A stretch of 64,000 bases of DNA from Streptomyces sp. GS7 (GTDB lineage: Bacteria; Actinomycetota; Actinomycetes; Streptomycetales; Streptomycetaceae), in contig NZ_CP047146.1 in the NCBI RefSeq assembly GCF_009834125.1, positions 5,573,501 to 5,637,500 of the forward strand. The letters are read 5' to 3'. Made by a program: the position numbers and the translations under genes. Position 1 is the stretch's first letter; every line of letters begins with the position of its first letter. The notes below the pieces were generated by a model. The model saw only the letters and a list, made by a program, of their open reading frames with translations. It did not search any database and was not told the origin of the DNA. Of the stretch, positions 17,007 through 26,389 are shown piece by piece.

Positions 17007-17798
17007 ATGAGCGCCCCGGCCGAGCCGCCGCCGGGCAGCGGCGAGCACGGTTTTCCGGCCCATCAGGCGCCGCGCTGCACGGGGTTGGCGGCGCTCGATG
17101 CCGCCGTGGTGGGCTGTCGGGCCTGCCCCCGGCTGGTGGCCTGGCGGGAGCAGGTGGGGGCGGCCCGGCGGGCGGCGTTCCGGGACTGGGACTACTGGGC
17201 GAAGCCGGTGCCCGGGTTCGGCCCGCCGGACGCCGCGCTGGTCGTCGTCGGGCTGGCACCCGCCGCGCACGGCGCCAACCGCACCGGCCGGATGTTCACC
17301 GGCGACGCCTCGGGGGACTTCCTGTTCGCCGGGCTGCACGCGGTGGGCCTGGCCAGCCGGCCCACCGCGACGCACCGCGGCGACGGGCTGGAGCTGTACG
17401 GCGTACGGGTCACCGCGCCGGTGCGCTGCGCCCCGCCGGCGAACCGGCCCACCCCGGCCGAGCGGGACACCTGCCGCCCCTGGCTGGTGGCCGAGCTGGG
17501 GCTGCTCTCCCCGGGGCTGAAGGCGGTGGTGGCGCTCGGCGGGTTCGGCTGGCGGGCGCTGCTGCCGGCGCTCGGGGCGGCGGGCTGGCCGCTTCCGCGC
17601 CCCCGGCCCGCGTTCGGCCATGGCGCGGAGCTGACGTTGCCGGCCGCCGGCGGTCGCCCGGAGCTGCGGGTTCTCGGCTGCTACCACCCCAGCCGGCGCA
17701 ACACCTTCACCGGCCGGCTGACCTTCGCGATGCTCGTCGAGCTGCTCACTCGGGCCCGTGAACTCGCCGGGCTGCCCGCCGGGCCGAAAGGCCCGTGA
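17007..17798 (+). CDS. Family 5 (UDGb-type) uracil-DNA glycosylase
   Basis: 263 residues. It has the Fe-S cysteines starting at VGCRACPRLV and later RCAPPANRPTP and LGCYHPSRRNTF, and the family 5 active site GLAPAAHGANRTGRMFTGD, with Ala where family 4 has an acidic residue. The closing HPSRRNTFTGRLT is diagnostic. It removes uracil, and in this family also hypoxanthine-type lesions, from DNA. The gene starts 17 bases after the phosphatase stop and is probably co-transcribed with it. Confidence 0.93.
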   Translation: MSAPAEPPPGSGEHGFPAHQAPRCTGLAALDAAVVGCRACPRLVAWREQVGAARRAAFRDWDYWAKPVPGFGPPDAALVVVGLAPAAHGANRTGRMFTGDASGDFLFAGLHAVGLASRPTATHRGDGLELYGVRVTAPVRCAPPANRPTPAERDTCRPWLVAELGLLSPGLKAVVALGGFGWRALLPALGAAGWPLPRPRPAFGHGAELTLPAAGGRPELRVLGCYHPSRRNTFTGRLTFAMLVELLTRARELAGLPAGPKGP

Positions 17799-17865
17799 CC
17801 AGTACCCTCAGGAGGGGTAAATCGCGCATATAACACATTCGGTCGGCAGAGACGGAACGGCTCAG

Positions 17866-20310
17866 ATGGTGGAGTGCGAGGAGAACGGCCACTACGGGCG
17901 GCGGGCGCCGTTCGACATCGCCGACGCCGCCCTGGTGCTGTGCGACGCGCACGGCCGGGTCGAGAGCTGGCCCGAAGGCGCCGAGCGGCTGCTCGGCCAC
18001 CCCGCCGCGGACGTCGTGGGACGGTCCGTCACGGCGCTGCTGGTGCCCGAGGACGCGGCCCGGGTGCCCGCGCTCGCCGAGGAGTGCCGCGGCCGCGGCG
18101 GCTGGAGCGGACCGCTGACCGCCCGCCGCAAGGACGGCGGCCTGGTCGGCGTCGTGGCGCAGCTGGTCCTGGTGTCGGACGGCGCCGGCGAGCCGCACTG
18201 GCTGGTGGGGGCGGTCGAGGCGCTGCCCCTCCAGGGCTGGACGATGAGCCGCCCGGTGATGGAGCGGATGCTGATGCAGAACCCGGTCGGGATGGCCGTG
18301 GTGGACACCGATCTGCGCTTCGTCTGGTCGAACAGGGCGCTGGAGCGGTTCGGCGGCGGCCCGGCACAGCAGCGGATCGGGCGGCGGCTCGGGGAGATCC
18401 AACCCGGCCTGGACTCCGAGGCGTTGGAAGCGAAGATGCGGCAGGTCCTGGAGACCGGCGAGCCGGTGCTCGGCCACGAGCACATCGGCCGCCCCCGCTC
18501 GGAACCCGAGCAGGTGCGCGCCCACGCCATGTCCTTCGTACGGCTGGAGGACGGCAACGGCAGCCCCTTCGGCGTCTGTTACACCGTCATCGACATCACC
18601 GAGCGGTACCGCAACCGCCAGCGGCTGCTGCTGCTCGACCGGGCCGGCAAGGACATCGGCCGCACCCTCGACGTGATGCGGACCGCCCAGGAGCTGGCGG
18701 ACGTCGCGGTGCCGGACCTCGCCGACTTCGTCGCGGTGGACCTGCTGGACTCGGTGATCCAGGGCGGCGAACCGCTCACCGGGCCGCGCGGCGACGCGGA
18801 GATGGTGGCACTGCGCCGCGGCGGCCAGCAGTCCGTACGGGAGGGCATCCCCGAAGCCGTCATCGGGGTCGGGGACCTGGCGTCGTATCACTCCTGGTCG
18901 CCGCCCATCCGGGCGCTGGCCGACGGCAAGTCCTGGCGGGTGGAGTGGCTGGACCCGCTCGGCGCGGAGTGGGCCGCCGACATCCCCGGCGGCCGGCGGG
19001 CGCGGATGCGGGCGATGGGACTGCACACCGCGATGGTGGTGCCGATCCGGGCGCGCGGCACGACGATGGGCGTCACCAGCTTCTTCCGCAGCGAGCAGGG
19101 CGAACCGTTCGGCGAGGACGACCTGCGGCTGGCCGAGGAGTTCGTCGCGCGGGCCGCGCTCTGCGTGGACAACGCCCGCCGCTACACCCGGGAACGCGAG
19201 GCGGCGCTCACGCTCCAGCGCAGCCTGCTCCCGCACGGCGTCCTGGAGCAGAGCGCGCTGTCCCTGGCGACCTGCTACCGGCCGGCCGACGAACTGGCCG
19301 GCGTGGGCGGCGACTGGTTCGACGTGATCCCCCTGTCCGGGGCGCGGCTGGCGCTGGTGGTGGGCGAGGTGCGCGGGCACGGCATCGGCGCGATCGCCAC
19401 GATGGGGCGGCTGCGCACCGCGGTGCAGACGCTCGCCGCCCTGGACCTGCGCCCCGAGGAACTCCTCGCCCATCTCGACGACTTGGTGAGCCGGGTGTCG
19501 GAGGAGGGCAGCGAGCCGCCCGGCGCCGACACCGGGGTCCTCGGCACCAGCTGCCTTTACGCGGTCTACGACCCGGTCGGCCGGTCCTTCACGGCGGCCA
19601 GCGCGGGGCACCCGGCCCCCGCCGTGGTCGCGCCGGACGGCACCGCGTCCTTCGCCGAGGTGCCGATCGGGCCCCAACTGGGCGTCAGCGGAATGCCGTT
19701 CGAGGCCGTCGAGGTGCCGGTGAAGGAGGGCAGCGTGCTCGCGCTCTACACGGACGGGTTGCTGGCCGGCGTGGACCGCGGCGGTCCGCGCGGTCCGGCG
19801 CGGCAGCGGCTGCTGGAGGCGCTGACCGCGCCGGGCGACGCGCTGGACGCGCTGTGCGAGTCGGTCATCGGCACGCTCGTACCGGAGCGGCCGTTCGACG
19901 ACGTCACCCTGCTGCTGGCCCGGACCCGGGGCCTGGACCCGGACCGGTTCGCCTCGTGGGAGCTGGCCCCCGACCCCGCCGTGGTGGGCCGGGCCCGCGA
20001 GATGGCCGCCGCGCAGCTCGCCGAATGGGGCCTGGCGGAACTGGAGTTCACCACCGAGCTGGTGGTCAGCGAACTGGTCACCAACGCGATCCGGTACGGC
20101 TCCGGGCCGATCCGGCTGCGGCTGATCCTGGAGCACACCCTGATCTGCGAGGTGTGCGACGGCAGCAGCACCTCGCCGTATCTGCGGCATCCGCGCACGA
20201 CCGACGAGGGCGGCCGGGGGCTCTTCCTGATCTCGCAGTTCACCCACCGCTGGGGCACCCGGTACACCACCGACGGAAAGATCATCTGGGCCGAGCAGCT
20301 CCTCGGCTGA
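17866..20310 (+). CDS. PAS-PAS-GAF-SpoIIE-HATPase signalling protein
   Basis: 814 residues. Two PAS domains (about 15-115 and 135-245, the second with PVGMAVVDTDLRFVWSNRAL), a GAF domain (about 265-450), a PP2C/SpoIIE phosphatase (about 465-680, with GVGGDWFDVIPL, GHGIGAIATMGRL and LALYTDGLL) and a C-terminal GHKL ATPase of the RsbW type (ELVTNAIRYGSGPIRL and TTDEGGRGLFLISQF). This architecture combines an anti-sigma kinase and its antagonist phosphatase in one chain and is common in Streptomyces. It starts 67 bases after the glycosylase. Confidence 0.93.
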   Translation: MVECEENGHYGRRAPFDIADAALVLCDAHGRVESWPEGAERLLGHPAADVVGRSVTALLVPEDAARVPALAEECRGRGGWSGPLTARRKDGGLVGVVAQLVLVSDGAGEPHWLVGAVEALPLQGWTMSRPVMERMLMQNPVGMAVVDTDLRFVWSNRALERFGGGPAQQRIGRRLGEIQPGLDSEALEAKMRQVLETGEPVLGHEHIGRPRSEPEQVRAHAMSFVRLEDGNGSPFGVCYTVIDITERYRNRQRLLLLDRAGKDIGRTLDVMRTAQELADVAVPDLADFVAVDLLDSVIQGGEPLTGPRGDAEMVALRRGGQQSVREGIPEAVIGVGDLASYHSWSPPIRALADGKSWRVEWLDPLGAEWAADIPGGRRARMRAMGLHTAMVVPIRARGTTMGVTSFFRSEQGEPFGEDDLRLAEEFVARAALCVDNARRYTREREAALTLQRSLLPHGVLEQSALSLATCYRPADELAGVGGDWFDVIPLSGARLALVVGEVRGHGIGAIATMGRLRTAVQTLAALDLRPEELLAHLDDLVSRVSEEGSEPPGADTGVLGTSCLYAVYDPVGRSFTAASAGHPAPAVVAPDGTASFAEVPIGPQLGVSGMPFEAVEVPVKEGSVLALYTDGLLAGVDRGGPRGPARQRLLEALTAPGDALDALCESVIGTLVPERPFDDVTLLLARTRGLDPDRFASWELAPDPAVVGRAREMAAAQLAEWGLAELEFTTELVVSELVTNAIRYGSGPIRLRLILEHTLICEVCDGSSTSPYLRHPRTTDEGGRGLFLISQFTHRWGTRYTTDGKIIWAEQLLG

Positions 20311-20369
20311 TCCGTGCACCACCGCACCGGCCGGCCCCGCGACAGCGCCCGCATCGCCCGACAAGCGAG

Positions 20370-20406
20370 TAGACACCGTCTACGCCCTCCTGGTAGACAC
20401 TGTCTA
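20370..20406. promoter_or_regulatory. Twin TetR operators overlapping the tetR promoter and start codon
   Basis: Two 13-base palindromes, TAGACACCGTCTA (20370-20382) and TAGACACTGTCTA (20394-20406), differ at one base and are spaced 24 bases centre to centre. The last base of the second is the A of the tetR ATG. The left half-sites TAGACA fall at about -36 and -12 relative to that A, 18 bases apart, so they could also be the -35 and -10 hexamers of a leaderless transcript. Repressor binding would then block RNA polymerase directly. Confidence 0.85.
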
Positions 20407-21044
20407 TGAGCTCTGCGAACCCTCCATCCGACGCCTCCCTCCGGGAGCGGCTGATCGACGTCGGCGTCGATCTCGTGACGACCGACGGACCCGCCGCGCT
20501 GGGACTGCGCGAGATCGCCCGGCGCGCGGGCGTCTCGCACGGCGCGCCGCGGCGGTACTTCCCCACGCACCGGGCCCTGTTGTCGGCGATCGCCCGCCGG
20601 GGGTTCGCGGAACTCGGGGAGCGGATCGCGGACGGGGCCGGCGCGGCGGGTCCGCCGCGCGAGCAGCTGGCGGCGCTGGCGCGGGCCTATGTCGGGTTCG
20701 CACTGGAGCGGCGCGGCATGTTCGAGCTGATGTTCCGGCACGACCTGCTCAACAGCGAGGGCGAGGAAGAGGCGGCGGACGGGCCGCAACTGCGGGAGTC
20801 GACGGTGCCGCTGTTCGGGATGCTGGTGGAACGCGTGGCCCGGTGCGGCGGGTCCGAGGCGCCGGGGGTGACGGCCGCCGCGCTCTGGGCGAACCTGCAC
20901 GGGATCGCGCAGCTGTGGCGGTGGGGCAGTCTCCAGCTGGCGATGGGCGCCCCGGCGGCGGGCGGCGGCACGCCGGACGCGGAGCTGCTGGACCGGCTGG
21001 TGGCCGCGGCGCTGGACGCCCATCTGGGGCCGGTGGCGCGGTGA
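20406..21044 (+). CDS. TetR-family repressor of the downstream MFS pump
   Basis: 212 residues. The N-terminal helix-turn-helix is ALGLREIARRAGVSHGAPRRYFPTHRALLSAIA (read in parts), followed by a ligand-binding C-terminal domain with a WANLHGIAQLWRWGSL segment typical of TetR_C_33-like pump regulators. There is no leader: the ATG directly abuts the operator. The MFS gene overlaps its stop (GTGA), so repressor and pump are one autoregulated operon, induced presumably by a pump substrate. Confidence 0.93.
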   Translation: MSSANPPSDASLRERLIDVGVDLVTTDGPAALGLREIARRAGVSHGAPRRYFPTHRALLSAIARRGFAELGERIADGAGAAGPPREQLAALARAYVGFALERRGMFELMFRHDLLNSEGEEEAADGPQLRESTVPLFGMLVERVARCGGSEAPGVTAAALWANLHGIAQLWRWGSLQLAMGAPAAGGGTPDAELLDRLVAAALDAHLGPVAR

Positions 21045-22441
21045 GCGCGGGGATACGGGAGCGGCTGGCGCTGGTGGTCAGCGTGGCCGGGGCGATGCTG
21101 GTGGCGCTGGACGGCACGGTGCTGATGGTGGCGCAGCCGGGACTGCGGCGCGATCTCGGCGCGAGCGTGGCGCAGGTGCAGTGGACCAGTACGGGGTACC
21201 TGGTCGCGGTGGCATCGCTGCTGGTGATCGCCGGCCGGCTGGGCGACCGGTACGGCCACCGGCGGCTGCTGCTCGCCGGCGTCGCCGGCTTCGGCCTGGC
21301 CTCGGGCGGGATCGCGCTGGCCCCCGGGATCGGCTGGGTGGTCGGACTGCGGGTGGCACAGGGGGTGTTCGGGGCACTCCTGCAACCGGCGACGCTCGCC
21401 CTGCTGCGGCTGGCGTACCCGGCGGACCGGCTCGGTACGGCGGTCGCGGTGCGGACCGCCGCGATCGGGGTGGCCGCGGCGGCCGGGCCGGTACTGGGCG
21501 GGGTGCTGGTCGCGCAGTGGGGGTGGCGGTCGGTGTTCTGGGTGAACGTGCCCGTCGCGCTGCTGCTCGCGCTGCTGGTCCTCGCGGTGCGGGTGCCGGC
21601 CGCGGCACCCGCGGGGGACGGGCGGCTCGATCTGGTGGGGGCGGGTCTGCTGGCGCTGGCACTGGGGGTGTGCGTCGGAACGCTGAGCGGGGTGCCGGAA
21701 CGCGGCTGGGCCTCCGTGCCGACGGTGTGCGGGCTGACCGCGGCGGCGGGCCTCGCGGGGGCGCTCGTCGTACAGGAACGCCGCAGCGCACAGCCGATCG
21801 TGCCGTCCGTCGTGGCCGGGTCCCGGTCGGTCACGGCGTCGATGGCGATGCTGCTGCTCGTCAGCGGCGGGATGTTCGGCGCGCTGTTCGCGGCCACCTT
21901 CCTCCTCCAGGACGTGGCCGGGCTGGGGCCGTTCGCCAGTGCCGTCCGGGTGCTGCCGCTGACCGCGCTGATGGTGCTCGGCGCGCCGGTCGCCGGTGCC
22001 GCGCTGCGGCGGTACGGCCCGCGCCGGGTCGCGCTGGCCGGTGTCGCCCTCGTCGTGCTCGGGCTGGTGGGGTTGTCGGGACTCGGCACGCACTGCGCGT
22101 GGGCGGTGACCGGGGCCGCGTTCGCCGGGCTGGGCGCCGGGTTCGCCACAGTGATGGTGACCGCCACCGGGACCGTCGTGGGCGACGCGCCACCCGGGTA
22201 CGCCGGGGTCGTCGGCGGGCTCAAGCAGACCGCGGTGAACGTGGGGCCGGCCTTCGGGATCGCCGTCGCGGCGAGCATGATGTTCCTCAAGTCGGCGGCG
22301 GGCGGCCCCGGTTCGGCGTCGGACGGGTCCGCGGCGGCGACCGGTGGCACGCTGCTGGTGCTGGCCGCTGTCGCGGCGCTCGCGCTGCTGCCGGCGGGGC
22401 TGCTGCCGGGGCGGCCGGTTCCGGCCGCCGTCGGCGGGTGA
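21041..22441 (+). CDS. 14-TM MFS drug efflux transporter (EmrB/QacA type)
   Basis: 466 residues from GTG 21041 overlapping the tetR stop. Motifs are ALDGTVLMVAQPGLRRDLG in helix 1, GRLGDRYGHRRLLLAG in the first loop, and GPVLGGVLVAQWGWRSVFWVN, the antiporter motif of DHA2 pumps. The helix count is about 14. It is likely to export small toxic molecules, controlled by the upstream TetR. Confidence 0.93.
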   Translation: MSAGIRERLALVVSVAGAMLVALDGTVLMVAQPGLRRDLGASVAQVQWTSTGYLVAVASLLVIAGRLGDRYGHRRLLLAGVAGFGLASGGIALAPGIGWVVGLRVAQGVFGALLQPATLALLRLAYPADRLGTAVAVRTAAIGVAAAAGPVLGGVLVAQWGWRSVFWVNVPVALLLALLVLAVRVPAAAPAGDGRLDLVGAGLLALALGVCVGTLSGVPERGWASVPTVCGLTAAAGLAGALVVQERRSAQPIVPSVVAGSRSVTASMAMLLLVSGGMFGALFAATFLLQDVAGLGPFASAVRVLPLTALMVLGAPVAGAALRRYGPRRVALAGVALVVLGLVGLSGLGTHCAWAVTGAAFAGLGAGFATVMVTATGTVVGDAPPGYAGVVGGLKQTAVNVGPAFGIAVAASMMFLKSAAGGPGSASDGSAAATGGTLLVLAAVAALALLPAGLLPGRPVPAAVGG

Positions 22442-22444
22442 CAC

Positions 22445-22477
22445 CGCCGTGCCGGCCGGGCCGCGGCCGGCACGGCG
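22445..22477. terminator. Bidirectional terminator hairpin
   Basis: A perfect 14-bp stem (22445-22458 with 22464-22477) and a 5-base loop lie in the 78-base gap between the convergent MFS and TPR genes. There is no U tract, as is usual in high-GC actinobacteria. Confidence 0.75.
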
Positions 22478-22519
22478 CGCCGCCCCGTACCGCGCACACC
22501 GTCCCGGACAGATGTCGTC

Positions 22520-23917
22520 TCAGGCGGTCACCGCCTGGGCGGCGGCCCGCTTCCGGGCGGCTTCCGCCCGGTCCGGAGCGCCGAGCCGGTCCTCCAGGCG
22601 GGCCTTGGCCGACCAGTTGTACGGGCAGATCGGGCGGAGTTGGATGCGTTCGCTCAGCAGGGTACGGGCGAGTCCGGGCCGGTCGGCGCGGAGCGCGGCC
22701 TCGACCAGGGTGCGCTGCACGGCGTCGCGTTGGGCGTGGCTGCCGCCGAACTCGTGGACCCGGTGCCGGATGGGCAGCAGCAGGTCGGCGGCGCCGGCGT
22801 AGTCCCGGCAGCCGTAGGCGATCAGGGCGCGGCAGACGGGCAGGCCGATCTCGGCGGTCATGGCGCGGTTGGCGCCGGCGGGTTCCGCTGCCAGCCAGCT
22901 CTCGCGGTCCCGGACGAGGCACCGGGCCCGGTCGATGCGGCCGGCGCCGACGTACGCCATCACCGCGTGGGCGTCGTTGAAGGCGTAGTGGGGACCGTCG
23001 GCGCGGCGCTCCCAGGCGTCGGCGAGGGCGGTCCAGCGGGTGCTCTGGTCGTCCTCGGCCAGGTAGAGCCGCCAGAGGAGGGCGGCGGCGTCCAGGAGTT
23101 CCATGGCCACGCCCGCCGAGCGGTCGTGGTGCAGGGCGGAGTCGTAGATGCCCAGGACGCGGGCGGTGTCGCCGGACTCCAGGGCGTAGAGGGCGTAGTG
23201 CCACCAGTTGTGGACGGTCAGCAGGGTGCCGCTCGACCAGTGGGCGGTACGGGCGTCGAGGAAGCGGATGCCGTCGGCGAACCGGCCGCGCATCTCGTAG
23301 GTGTGCACGACGCCGTGGATGGCCCACACGTCGTGCGGATGGCGGTCGAGGGCGGCCCGGCCGACCTGCTCGGCGTGCTCGTAGTGCCCGGTCTCCTCCA
23401 GGCCGAAGGCGTACATGCCGAGCAGCGGGGCGCGGTGCGGATCGTCCTCGTCCCAGGCGTCCAGCGCGCCGCCGACCCGGTCGCGCAGGCGCTGGGCATC
23501 GCCGGTGAGGAAGTCGTGGTGGTGCCCGGCGAACAGGGCCAGCAGGTCGCGGGGGTGGGCGACGCTGATCTCGCCGAGGACGCGGCCCGCGGTGCGGTAG
23601 TCGCCGTCGAGCCAGGCGGTCGCGGCGGCGATGTGCATGCGTTCGCGCGGGGTGAGGCGGTCGGCGTCCAGGCCCGCGCGAAAGCGGCTGAACCGCTGGT
23701 GGGCCTCGGCCGCGCCCTTCTCCTCGGTGCCCAGGACGCCGAGGTACGCGGCGAGGGCCTGGCCCATGGGCGCGCGGGGCGCGGCGGCCAGCAGCGCCAG
23801 TGTGGTGTCGGTGATCGCGGGGCGGAAGAACAGCAGGTCGTCCAGGGCCTGTTCGTAGTGGCGCAGGGCCTCGGCGCCGGTATCGGTCATGGCGTGTCCG
23901 TGCCGGTCCACGGTCAT
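22520..23917 (-). CDS. Tetratricopeptide repeat protein, TTC38-like
   Basis: 465 residues, starting at ATG 23917 after AGGAG. Helical repeats run through the chain, with landmarks LALFAGHHHDFLTGDAQRL, HPHDVWAIHGVVHTYEMRGR, LLTVHNWWHYALYALESGD and GGSHAQRDAVQRTLVEAALR, all characteristic of the TTC38 family. The molecular function of the family is unknown; it is usually cytoplasmic. It is divergent from the CoA-transferase gene, with about 158 bases between them for two promoters. Confidence 0.88.
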   Translation of the reverse strand: MTVDRHGHAMTDTGAEALRHYEQALDDLLFFRPAITDTTLALLAAAPRAPMGQALAAYLGVLGTEEKGAAEAHQRFSRFRAGLDADRLTPRERMHIAAATAWLDGDYRTAGRVLGEISVAHPRDLLALFAGHHHDFLTGDAQRLRDRVGGALDAWDEDDPHRAPLLGMYAFGLEETGHYEHAEQVGRAALDRHPHDVWAIHGVVHTYEMRGRFADGIRFLDARTAHWSSGTLLTVHNWWHYALYALESGDTARVLGIYDSALHHDRSAGVAMELLDAAALLWRLYLAEDDQSTRWTALADAWERRADGPHYAFNDAHAVMAYVGAGRIDRARCLVRDRESWLAAEPAGANRAMTAEIGLPVCRALIAYGCRDYAGAADLLLPIRHRVHEFGGSHAQRDAVQRTLVEAALRADRPGLARTLLSERIQLRPICPYNWSAKARLEDRLGAPDRAEAARKRAAAQAVTA

Positions 23918-24075
23918 GGTGACTCCTGCGGGGTGCGGGGGGCGCGGGCGAGCGGACCGCGCGATCCCGCCTGGTGGACGGGTGGGGTTCGATGGGGCGG
24001 CAGGTGCGGATCCATGGAGGCATAGGTACCCCGCTCCTCGCGTCCACGCCCCGGTTCTCTCGGAAAGGTCCTCAT

Positions 24076-25239
24076 ATGCTCCCTCTGGACGGCATCACCG
24101 TGGTCTCCGTCGAGCAGGCGGTGGCGGCACCGTTCGCCACCCGCCAGCTCGCCGACCTCGGCGCCCGGGTCATCAAGGTGGAACGCCCCGGCGCCGGCGA
24201 CTTCGCCCGCTCCTACGACGAGACGGTGCGCGGGATGTCCAGCCACTTCGTCTGGCTGAACCGCAACAAAGAGTCGATCGCGCTCGACATGAAGGACGCC
24301 GCGGACGCCGAGGTGCTGCGGCGGCTCGTCGCGCGGGCCGACGTCTTCGTGCAGAACCTCGCGCCGGGGGCGGCGGAGCGGCTGGGGCTGGACGCCGCCA
24401 CGCTGTGCCAGGGCGATCCGCGGCTGGTGGTGTGCGGCATCTCCGGTTACGGGTCCGGCGGGCCGTACGAGCACAAGAAGGCGTACGACCTGCTGGTGCA
24501 GTGCGAGGCCGGGGTGATGTCGCTGACCGGTACGGAGGAGGCCCCGGCCAAGATCGGGATCGCGGTGGCCGACATCGCCGCCGGGATGTACGCCTACAGC
24601 GGGATTCTCACGGCCCTCTACGAGCGCGAACGCACCGGGCGGGGCGGCTCCTTCGAGGTGTCGATGCTGGAGGCGCTGGGCGAATGGATGGGGTACCCGC
24701 ACTACTTCACCCGCTACGGCGGCAGCCAGCCACCCCGCTCGGGCGCCGAGCACGCCGCCATCGCCCCGTACGGGCCGTACCGGGCGGCGGCCGGGGCGCA
24801 GGTCTTCCTGAGCATCCAGAACGAGCGGGAGTGGGCGGAGTTCTGCACCCGGGTGCTGGACCTGCCGGAGCTGGCGGCCGATCCGCGGTTCGCCCGGAAC
24901 TCCGTACGGGTGGCGAACCGGGAGGTCCTGCGGGAGCGGATCGAGGAGCGGTTCGGCACGATGACGGCCGAGGAGGTCGAGCAGCGGCTGGAAGCGGCGC
25001 GGATCGCGCACGGTCGGCTGCGCGACGTCGCCGGGTTCGCGGCGCATCCGCAGCTCGCCGCGCGGGACCGCTGGCGGACCGTGGACTCCCCCGTGGGCCC
25101 GCTGGACGCGCTGCTGCCGCCGGTCACCGTCGCCGGACGGGAGCCCAGGATGGACAGGGTGCCGGCGCTCGACGAGGACCGGGCGCGCATTCTGGCGGAA
25201 CTCCACGGGACGGCACGGGAAACGGGAGGGGAACGATGA
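24076..25239 (+). CDS. CaiB/BaiF family CoA-transferase
   Basis: 387 residues from ATG 24076, after GGAAAGG. Family features: LPLDGITVVSVEQAVAAPFATRQLADLGARVIKVERPGAGDFAR (read in parts), where the conserved Asp nucleophile region appears later as GVADIAAGMYAYSGIL, and LGEWMGYPHYF. Family III CoA transferases exchange CoA between carboxylic acids through enzyme-bound anhydrides. Donor and acceptor are not predictable. The gene stands alone and is not obviously linked to the steroid genes further right. Confidence 0.9.
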   Translation: MLPLDGITVVSVEQAVAAPFATRQLADLGARVIKVERPGAGDFARSYDETVRGMSSHFVWLNRNKESIALDMKDAADAEVLRRLVARADVFVQNLAPGAAERLGLDAATLCQGDPRLVVCGISGYGSGGPYEHKKAYDLLVQCEAGVMSLTGTEEAPAKIGIAVADIAAGMYAYSGILTALYERERTGRGGSFEVSMLEALGEWMGYPHYFTRYGGSQPPRSGAEHAAIAPYGPYRAAAGAQVFLSIQNEREWAEFCTRVLDLPELAADPRFARNSVRVANREVLRERIEERFGTMTAEEVEQRLEAARIAHGRLRDVAGFAAHPQLAARDRWRTVDSPVGPLDALLPPVTVAGREPRMDRVPALDEDRARILAELHGTARETGGER

Positions 25240-25248
25240 CGCCCCTCT

Positions 25249-25321
25249 GGTCAGCCGCCGTTCGCCGTACGACCATGTCGGCTGACCACCCTGTCAGTTG
25301 ACCCCCGGGTCGGCTGACCAC
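25249..25321. repeat. Three copies of a CGGCTGACC motif, one inverted
   Basis: TCGGCTGACCAC occurs at 25278-25289 and 25310-25321, 32 bases apart, with an inverted TGGTCAGCCG at 25249-25258 and a degenerate GTCAGTTGACC between. The group lies in the promoter region 100-180 bases ahead of the secreted protease gene, where it may be an operator array. Confidence 0.45.
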
Positions 25322-25424
25322 GTGTCGGCCCGCCTCGGCTCCTCGCACCTCGCCCCGTCTCGCGCAGCCTCTCGTTCGTTCCTCGCCGTACGCCGTATGA
25401 CGTGACCTCGAAAGGAACACGACC

Positions 25425-26384
25425 ATGGGCAGACCCCTTCCCGCGCCCGGCCGCCTCGCGCGGCTGCTGCTCGCCGCGCTGCTGCTCGTCCTGCCGCTGA
25501 CCGCCCTGCCGGCACCGCTCGCGCACGCCGCCGGCGATCCCGGCTCCCCCGCGTCGACGGACGACCGCTACTGGACCGCACACCGCATGGAGGCCGCCGA
25601 ACCCGTTGCGACGAAGGGGAGTTCCCCCACCCCGAAGGCCGCCGGCACGCCGGTGCCGCCCAGCCATCCCTTCGACGGGCTCCCGCAGGTGGGCACGTTC
25701 TTCTGGACGGACGGCCACAACATCGGCCGCTTCTGCGGCGGTACGGTCGTCCGCAGCCCGCACCGCAACCTCGTCGTCACCGCCGGGCACTGCCTGCTCT
25801 CCCCCGACCCGAAGAAGTACCTGTCGTTCGTGCCGCAGTACCACGACGGACTCAAGCCGCACGGCATCTACCCCGTCGAGCGGATCTACCTCGACCAGCA
25901 CCTCTACGACCTGGGGACGGACGGGGGCGCCCGCTGGGACTACGCGGTCGTCCAGGTCGGCCCGCGTGAGGACGGCGCCGAGGTCCAGGAGGTGACCGGC
26001 GGCTTCGACCTGCTGCCCTACCCCGGCTACGTCCACCACGACGTACGGCTCATCGGCTACCCGGGCAGCAGCGACGCCACCTACCCCAAGCCGCTGGACT
26101 GCTCCTCCGCCACCCACCGCTACACCAGCACCGACCCGGCCGCCCCGGGCGACTTCCTGGAGATCCCCTGCGCCGGCTACATCGGCGGCACCTCCGGCGG
26201 GCCCTTCCTCGTACCGGACTTCCGCGGCTACGCCCTGATCGGTGTCATCGGCGGCTACCACACGGGCGGCGACACGCCGGACATCTCCTACAGCGCGTAC
26301 TTCACCTTCGACACGGCGCTGCTGTACCTGCACGCGGTGCGGGGCGACACGCCGGCCGCACCGCGCCCCAAGCCCACGGCCTGA
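25425..26384 (+). CDS. Secreted trypsin-like serine protease
   Basis: 319 residues. A Sec signal peptide ends near AHAAG (about residue 36), followed by a pro-region. The catalytic triad is visible as His in VVTAGHCL, Asp in RWDYAVVQV and Ser in GGTSGGPFLV. This is the chymotrypsin-fold S1 pattern of secreted actinobacterial proteases of the V8-like group. The ribosome site GAAAGGA precedes the ATG. Exported, with presumed function in protein digestion outside the cell. Confidence 0.92.
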   Translation: MGRPLPAPGRLARLLLAALLLVLPLTALPAPLAHAAGDPGSPASTDDRYWTAHRMEAAEPVATKGSSPTPKAAGTPVPPSHPFDGLPQVGTFFWTDGHNIGRFCGGTVVRSPHRNLVVTAGHCLLSPDPKKYLSFVPQYHDGLKPHGIYPVERIYLDQHLYDLGTDGGARWDYAVVQVGPREDGAEVQEVTGGFDLLPYPGYVHHDVRLIGYPGSSDATYPKPLDCSSATHRYTSTDPAAPGDFLEIPCAGYIGGTSGGPFLVPDFRGYALIGVIGGYHTGGDTPDISYSAYFTFDTALLYLHAVRGDTPAAPRPKPTA

Positions 26385-26389
26385 CGCAC

